Positions 17,649 through 21,119 of a DNA stretch of 21,119 bases are shown piece after piece. The translations under genes were made by a program, and so were the position numbers. The DNA is from Thermodesulfobacteriota bacterium (GTDB lineage Bacteria > Desulfobacterota > Thermodesulfobacteria > Thermodesulfobacteriales > Thermodesulfatatoraceae), in the NCBI GenBank assembly GCA_013154385.1, contig JAADCO010000134.1, positions 1 to 21,119 of the forward strand, in the 5' to 3' direction. The notes beneath the pieces were generated by a model. It saw only the letters and a program-made list of their open reading frames with translations, was not told the DNA's origin and made no database searches. How positions within the stretch are numbered: position 1 is the first letter of the stretch; each line of letters opens with the position of its first letter.

Positions 17649-18944
17649 GTGAGCGAAGATCTCAAGAAAATGTACCGCACCATCGTGGGGGACCACTTCC
17701 CTCCTGAGATAAAGATCTCCTTCGGGGATCAGACGCTGGTCTATCGAAAGAGGACCTGGAAGATCGAGGTCGAGCCCGGCGTCATCGAGGAAAGGGGCCT
17801 GCGCTACGGAGAGAACCCGGACCAGGAGGCGGCCCTCTACGAGCTCGTCAACGGGAACCTGGTGCTGGGAGAGTGCGAATACATCGAACCCGGCTGGGGC
17901 CTGGTCTCCTCCCTTTCGGAAGAGGACATGCTCCAGTTCGGCAAGCATCCCAGCAAGACCAACCTCACCGACGTGGACAACTCCCTTAACGTCCTGCGAT
18001 ATCTCGCGCGCAAACCCGCCTGCGTGATCGTCAAGCACAACAACCCGTGCGGGGTGGCCCACGGCGAGACCATCGAAGAGGCCTTCATCCGGGCCTTTCG
18101 GGCCGACCGTATCGCGGCCTTCGGCGGGGCCATTGCCCTCAACCGCCCGGTGACCAAGGCCTGCGCCGAGGCCATCAGCAAGGAGTACTTCGAGGTCGTG
18201 GCGGCGCCGGAGTACGAGGAAGGCGCCGTGGACATCCTCAAGAAGCGCAAGAACCTGCGCATCATCCGCATAAAGCGCATTGACAAGCTCGAAGAATACT
18301 GGGGCAAACGGGTGGTGGAGTTCAAGAGCCTCATAGACGGGGGCATCATCGTCCAGCAATCCCAGGTGAACAAAGTGCGCGGGCCCGAGGACCTCAAGCC
18401 CGCGGTGGCCAAGAAGCCCGACGGCACGGAGGTGCGCTGCAAGCGCGAACCCACCCAGCGCGAAATAGAAGACATGATCTTCGGCTGGGCCGTGGAAATC
18501 GGGGTCACCTCAAACTCCGTGCTCTTCGTCAAGGACCTCTGCACGGTGGCCATCGGCACCGGAGAGCAGGACCGCGTGGGAGTCACGGAGATCGCCATCT
18601 TCAAGGCCTACGTCAAGTATGCGGACCTCCTCTGCTACGACCGCTACGGCATTCCCTACAAGCAACTGGAGCTCGAGATTCGCAAGGGACAGAGGCCGGA
18701 GTCGCAGAAGATCGAGATAGACGAAGAGACGCGGGCCGCGCGCGCGGGGCTCCCCGGATCGGTCATGGTGTCCGACGCCTTCTTCCCCTTCCGCGACGCC
18801 GTGGACGTGGCCATCCGGGAGGGCATCTCCGCCATCGTCCAGCCCGGCGGCTCGCTCAGAGACTGGGAGTCCATCGAAGCCTGCAACGAAGCCGACCCGC
18901 CGGTGGCCATGCTCTTCACCGGCCAGCGGGTGTTCAAACACTAA
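17649..18944 (+). CDS. purH: Stand-alone AICAR transformylase (PurH C-terminal half only)
   Basis: The enzyme transfers a formyl group from 10-formyl-tetrahydrofolate to AICAR to give FAICAR in purine synthesis. The protein is only 431 residues and has no N-terminal MGS-like IMP cyclohydrolase domain (usual bifunctional PurH is about 510-530). It therefore does only the formylation step, and another gene must supply cyclohydrolase (inference). The transformylase motifs are RYGENPDQ (52-59, Asp where His is common), the catalytic KH pair in VKHNNPCGVA (129-130 being KH), SDAFFPFRDAVD and PGGSLRD, with C-terminal TGQRVFKH. The start is GTG at 17649, with GGAGG at 17639-17643 five bases upstream. 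It follows the regulator gene after 78 bases and probably has its own promoter, none of which I could identify with confidence. Confidence 0.92.
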   Translation: MSEDLKKMYRTIVGDHFPPEIKISFGDQTLVYRKRTWKIEVEPGVIEERGLRYGENPDQEAALYELVNGNLVLGECEYIEPGWGLVSSLSEEDMLQFGKHPSKTNLTDVDNSLNVLRYLARKPACVIVKHNNPCGVAHGETIEEAFIRAFRADRIAAFGGAIALNRPVTKACAEAISKEYFEVVAAPEYEEGAVDILKKRKNLRIIRIKRIDKLEEYWGKRVVEFKSLIDGGIIVQQSQVNKVRGPEDLKPAVAKKPDGTEVRCKREPTQREIEDMIFGWAVEIGVTSNSVLFVKDLCTVAIGTGEQDRVGVTEIAIFKAYVKYADLLCYDRYGIPYKQLELEIRKGQRPESQKIEIDEETRAARAGLPGSVMVSDAFFPFRDAVDVAIREGISAIVQPGGSLRDWESIEACNEADPPVAMLFTGQRVFKH

Positions 18945-18950
18945 CCCTTC

Positions 18951-18974
18951 GGGCCCTGGTCCTTACCGGGGCCC
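18951..18974. terminator. Bidirectional hairpin between purH and the exported-protein gene
   Basis: GGGCCCTGGT (18951-18960) pairs with ACCGGGGCCC (18965-18974) over 10 bp with one G-U pair and a CCTT loop. It sits six bases after the purH stop and overlaps the last codons of the convergent gene (stop at 18963-18965). No strong T-tract follows on either side, so efficiency is uncertain. Confidence 0.55.
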
Positions 18975-19436
18975 TTCCCGCTTCCCCACGATCTTCCGCG
19001 CCTTTGCCAGATACCGCAGGGCCCGGCTGGTGATCTCCGCCCAGCGGGCGTTCATTTCCTCCTGGATCTTTAGGCAACGCTCTTCGTCGAAATCCTGGCG
19101 CTTGATCTCCTCTTCCAGTTGTCGGGCCAGACGCCTCAGGTCCTTCAGGGCTTCCTCCATGTCCTTTTCCAGGGCCTCTTTGAGCCCGGCGAGGGCGGCC
19201 TTCTGGGCGGAGGAAAGCCCCAGGGCCTCGGCGCGCGCGAGATAGGAGCGAATCTCTTTCAGGACGAGCACCACCTGGTAGCGCGGATCAACCGGAAGGA
19301 GATCCCTCTTGAACCAGTAGGTCAGACGATGCCGCCGGACCTTGTAGGCCAGAGACGGCGGAGAGGACCGATAGGCCCAGACCGTCGAGGAGACGCAGAA
19401 GAGCGCCAGCGTCAAAACCAGGAAGACGCGCCTCAT
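18963..19436 (-). CDS. Small exported helical protein, Spy/CpxP-like in layout
   Basis: I do not recognise a named family. The protein is 157 residues with a Sec signal peptide: basic MRR, a hydrophobic core FLVLTLALFCV and a likely cleavage after Ala21 (TVWA). The mature part is mostly charged helices with heptad-like Leu spacing. One segment, LGLSSAQKAALAGLKEAL (about residues 74-91), recalls the LTxxQ-type motif of Spy/CpxP and related periplasmic metal-sensor proteins. One cysteine occurs in the mature part (CLKIQEE). A periplasmic chaperone or stress-sensor role is only a suggestion. The ATG at 19436 has a good GGAGGAGGGG upstream. It is the last GC-rich gene before the AT-rich region, and its upstream region contains the composition boundary. 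Confidence 0.75.
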   Translation of the reverse strand: MRRVFLVLTLALFCVSSTVWAYRSSPPSLAYKVRRHRLTYWFKRDLLPVDPRYQVVLVLKEIRSYLARAEALGLSSAQKAALAGLKEALEKDMEEALKDLRRLARQLEEEIKRQDFDEERCLKIQEEMNARWAEITSRALRYLAKARKIVGKREGPR

Positions 19437-19477
19437 GCAAACCCCTCCTCCGTCATTTGCTCTCCTCCTCGCTCACC

Positions 19478-19501
19478 AGTACTTGTTTTTTAGCAGGTAC
19501 T
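19478..19501. repeat. Inverted repeat at the composition boundary
   Basis: AGTACTTG (19478-19485) and CAGGTACT (19494-19501) form an 8-bp stem with one G-U pair and an 8-base loop TTTTTTAG. It lies exactly where GC-rich DNA gives way to AT-rich DNA and about 45 bases upstream of the leftward gene, so it could be an operator or a junction remnant. Confidence 0.4.
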
Positions 19502-19750
19502 AATCCAATTGGAAAGACTATTTTCAACTAATCCAGTAGCAGAGAGAGCTAAATTGTTCCAATTAAATTTCCCCAAATTTCTTATTAAAGAGCTCTTACA
19601 ATAGAATATTAATAATATCTTGACAAAAGATCCTTCAGAAAGAATGTTCAAAAAGACAAAAAACCCATATTCTTACAAAATAAAACATCATAGAAGAACG
19701 TTTTCCTAACACAGGAAATGTCAATTGATCTTTTTATTAAAGGATTTTTA

Positions 19751-19779
19751 TTGACATATATTCTGACTTACGATATTCA
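19751..19779 (+). promoter_or_regulatory. Candidate sigma-70-like promoter for the AT-rich gene
   Basis: A consensus -35 box TTGACA (19751-19756) is followed by weak -10 candidates: TATTCA at 19774-19779 (17-base spacing) or GATATT at 19772-19777 (15-base spacing). The T/A tracts immediately upstream (19731-19752) could act as an UP element. The tandem repeat begins inside the -10 region. Confidence 0.45.
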
Positions 19780-19815
19780 TTAAAAACAGAATAAGTTCAT
19801 TAAAAACAGAACAAG
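19776..19815. repeat. Tandem pair of 20-bp direct repeats in the leader of the AT-rich gene
   Basis: Two head-to-tail 20-base copies, 19776-19795 and 19796-19815, share TTCATTAAAAACAGAA and end ATAAG-like. They differ at one base (T versus C at position 17). They lie between the -10 candidate and the ribosome binding site (AGGAG, 19819-19823), where an operator or an mRNA-binding site would be expected. Confidence 0.8.
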
Positions 19816-19829
19816 CCCAGGAGAAAAAA

Positions 19830-20927
19830 ATGGAAAAGGTAACCAAATTCTTACTGCAACATTCGGTATATACTTTAAAAGAAATTGATAAAACCATCAA
19901 AGAAACTCCCCTGGAAACACTAATTGAAAAACCAAAAAAGCTACCAAAAAGAGATGCTCTTTATTTAGATGTAATCCCAGAAAATATGTTAAGACGGCTA
20001 TTGATTAAAAAATATGATAATAGCATTGTATTGATTACAGAAGAGAAAGGCGAATTTAATTTTGAATTAATAAATAAAGCAGAAACGATCATTTTTGCTG
20101 ATCCAACAGATAGATCGAAATTTTTCAAAAAACTCATTGATAAGTATATTTCTGAAAACAAAGATTTTGGAAAAAAGACATTATCTGAGTTAATCGATAG
20201 CGGCAAAAATATTAAAGAAGATTGGGAAAAACTAGTTGACAACGAACCTGCCCAAACGTCTGGTGCTTGTTGTTCGTTTACCGTAATAAAACGAGGCAAA
20301 GTATTATTTGCTATAATTTTAAATTATATAACAGGAGACATTATTATCGCATGCGAAGATTTTATTGCATATAAAAACGTTGATAAAATCAAAAAAGACG
20401 ACCGCTTCAGCACATGGAACGATATTAGCTTCTTAAGCAATGAAGAGGAAAGCGAAAACAAACTCTTCGTAACATATTTAGGAAAACAATATAGACAATT
20501 TTACTATGACGCAAATATTATTCCAGAAACATATCAACCATTATATGAGGAAGCTGGCGGACCGATGCGGATACTGCATCTATCAAATTTGGCTTCCCAA
20601 AAGGTAAACTTTATCCTCTCGAATGGCGAAAAAATTGGAGAATGGTTGCCATGGTTAGCCTTTTGCAAATATTCAAAAGATTTGATTGCCTATTCTATCT
20701 ATCCAGCCACCAAGACCTTTTATGCACGAGATGATCTATTAATGACTCCTTCACCCCCATACAGCATTCTCGAAGGAGAGAATGAAGACTTTTCATTAAA
20801 TTTAGACAAACTTAAATATATCAGCAATCCAAGTAGATACAGAGAAATGATTATCGTTTTGCATAAAAACAATGATTCCGTTGCTAGCTTTATAGAGGCG
20901 CAAAAATCTCGCCCAATATTTTCTTGA
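19830..20927 (+). CDS. Divergent IMPase/FBPase-superfamily-like protein, 3' end probably frameshifted
   Basis: I do not recognise a named family, but the layout fits the inositol monophosphatase/FBPase superfamily. An N-terminal helix is followed by KRDALYLDVIPENMLRR (40-56), which resembles the family region before the metal site. Then come VLITEEKG (67-74; Glu71-Glu72 like the metal-binding EE) and ADPTDRSKFF (90-99), like the DPxDGT/S motif but with Arg for Gly. A segment from GACCSF (145-150) through IKRGKVLFAIILNYITGD resembles the family beta-strand pair. The usual WDxAA third metal motif is not clear; GEWLPWLAF (270-278) may be its equivalent. Catalysis is therefore uncertain. No signal peptide or membrane segment is seen. 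The ATG at 19830 has AGGAG six bases upstream. Codons are A/T-rich, unlike the neighbours, which suggests transfer. Confidence 0.72.
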   Translation: MEKVTKFLLQHSVYTLKEIDKTIKETPLETLIEKPKKLPKRDALYLDVIPENMLRRLLIKKYDNSIVLITEEKGEFNFELINKAETIIFADPTDRSKFFKKLIDKYISENKDFGKKTLSELIDSGKNIKEDWEKLVDNEPAQTSGACCSFTVIKRGKVLFAIILNYITGDIIIACEDFIAYKNVDKIKKDDRFSTWNDISFLSNEEESENKLFVTYLGKQYRQFYYDANIIPETYQPLYEEAGGPMRILHLSNLASQKVNFILSNGEKIGEWLPWLAFCKYSKDLIAYSIYPATKTFYARDDLLMTPSPPYSILEGENEDFSLNLDKLKYISNPSRYREMIIVLHKNNDSVASFIEAQKSRPIFS

Positions 20928-21006
20928 AGAGAAGGATAAAGAAAACACAATTAATCTTCAAAAGACCTTTGCAAAATTCCTAGAGGAATCTTCTTTCTCA
21001 TGCTAA
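20902..21006 (+). other. Apparent frameshift and displaced C-terminal coding extension
   Basis: The gene above stops at TGA 20925-20927. Dropping one A from the five-A run at 20902-20906 would keep translation open for 33 more codons, through AQYFLEEKDKEN and FAKFLEESSFSC, to TAA at 21004-21006, giving 391 residues. The extension is charged and helical like the rest of the protein, and ends 29 bases before the next ATG, a normal operon spacing. A mutation, a base-call error or recoding could explain it. Confidence 0.55.
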
Positions 21007-21035
21007 AATCACTCAAAAACTAAGGAGGCCAGCTA

Positions 21036-21119
21036 ATGTTCAAGAAAAATAGCGGTCAACTCACCATAGGTGAACACCTCATATACCAGAATCTTCCAGA
21101 AGACATCCTCTCTCGCATC
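21036..21119 (+). CDS. Start of an unidentified gene, possibly an insertion-sequence transposase (cut by the right edge)
   Basis: Only 28 residues are in the window, beginning MFKKNSGQLTIGEHLIYQNL and ending EDILSRI. The ATG at 21036 is preceded by TAAGGAGG (21021-21028) with seven bases of spacing, the strongest ribosome binding site in the AT-rich part, so it is a real translation start. The combination of a short basic start, QLTIGE, a Tyr-Gln and a Pro-Glu-Asp with a following hydrophobic stretch recalls the first residues of some IS1182-like transposases, but 28 residues are too few to decide. No terminal inverted repeat could be examined because the element, if any, leaves the window. 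It may instead be the second gene of an operon with the IMPase-like gene. Confidence 0.5.
   Translation, partial: MFKKNSGQLTIGEHLIYQNLPEDILSRI

Larger units (their letters stand above)
19437..19829. other. Intergenic region spanning a GC-to-AT composition boundary
   Basis: No gene was recognised in these 393 bases. The first roughly 50 bases are GC-rich and hold the ribosome binding site of the leftward gene. From about 19485 the DNA becomes strongly AT-rich. Contents noted are an 8-bp inverted repeat (19478-19501), two copies of ACTAATCCA 28 bases apart (19499-19507 and 19527-19535), a 10-bp palindrome AAGAGCTCTT (19588-19597), two TTTTTATT tracts (19731-19738 and 19745-19752), a sigma-70-like promoter and a tandem 20-bp repeat. 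No tRNA or integrase is visible. Confidence 0.7.

Noticed and set aside
19644..19709. Short open frame in the AT-rich gap starting ATGTTCAAAAAG (21 codons)
   Set aside because: It has no ribosome binding site and no similarity beyond a chance likeness to the MFKK start of the gene at 21036.
19776..19815. Tandem repeat as the start of a CRISPR array
   Set aside because: The two copies are directly adjacent without spacers, and no cas gene is present.
19961..20299. 112-codon minus-strand open frame inside the AT-rich gene
   Set aside because: It is opposite the better-supported plus-strand gene and has no ribosome binding site or domain.

Overview
The window is a gene-dense, GC-rich bacterial chromosome segment (1 to about 19,480) followed by an abrupt change to AT-rich DNA (about 19,485 to the right edge). 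As examples, 40 of 60 bases are G/C at 18001-18060 and 12 of 60 at 19561-19620. The proteins are rich in Lys, Glu and Arg. The set of families (YbdG-type channel, NtrC-type two-component pair, stand-alone AICAR transformylase, plant/trypanosome-type phosphofructokinase) suggests a Gram-negative, possibly thermophilic bacterium of the Desulfobacterota/Thermodesulfobacteria kind. That placement is inference and was not tested by any search.

Left part: a partial SO_0444-type metal permease runs off the left edge on the minus strand. Divergent from it is a tight plus-strand unit: a TIGR01777 SDR protein, an ATP-type 6-phosphofructokinase and a bifunctional ManC (GDP-mannose synthesis). Together these suggest glycolytic and nucleotide-sugar metabolism. 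ManC meets, tail to tail, a seven-gene minus-strand cluster that is read xerC, hslV, hslU, proA, nadD, smc and a PhnP-like metallo-beta-lactamase-fold hydrolase. The cluster covers chromosome dimer resolution, ATP-dependent proteolysis, proline and NAD synthesis, and chromosome organisation. Its xerC-hslV-hslU head resembles codV-clpQ-clpY of Firmicutes.

Middle part: divergent from xerC is an endonuclease III-superfamily glycosylase. It overlaps tail to tail with a YbdG-type mechanosensitive channel. The channel is divergent, with only 20 bases between start codons, from a soluble histidine kinase and an overlapping NtrC-type sigma-54 activator. A stand-alone AICAR transformylase (purH C-terminal half) follows. 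A 10-bp-stem hairpin then separates it from a convergent small exported helical protein.

Right part (AT-rich, probably acquired): 393 bases without a recognised gene hold a sigma-70-like promoter and a tandem pair of 20-bp repeats. Then comes a 365-residue protein that I cannot name from a known family, but which shows the landmark motifs of the inositol monophosphatase/FBPase superfamily in degenerate form. Its reading frame appears to be broken near the 3' end: removing one A from a run of five would add 33 codons. A second gene with a strong ribosome binding site starts at 21036 and leaves the window. Its first residues look faintly like the start of an insertion-sequence transposase. This AT-rich module is the part of the window most likely to hold something undescribed.
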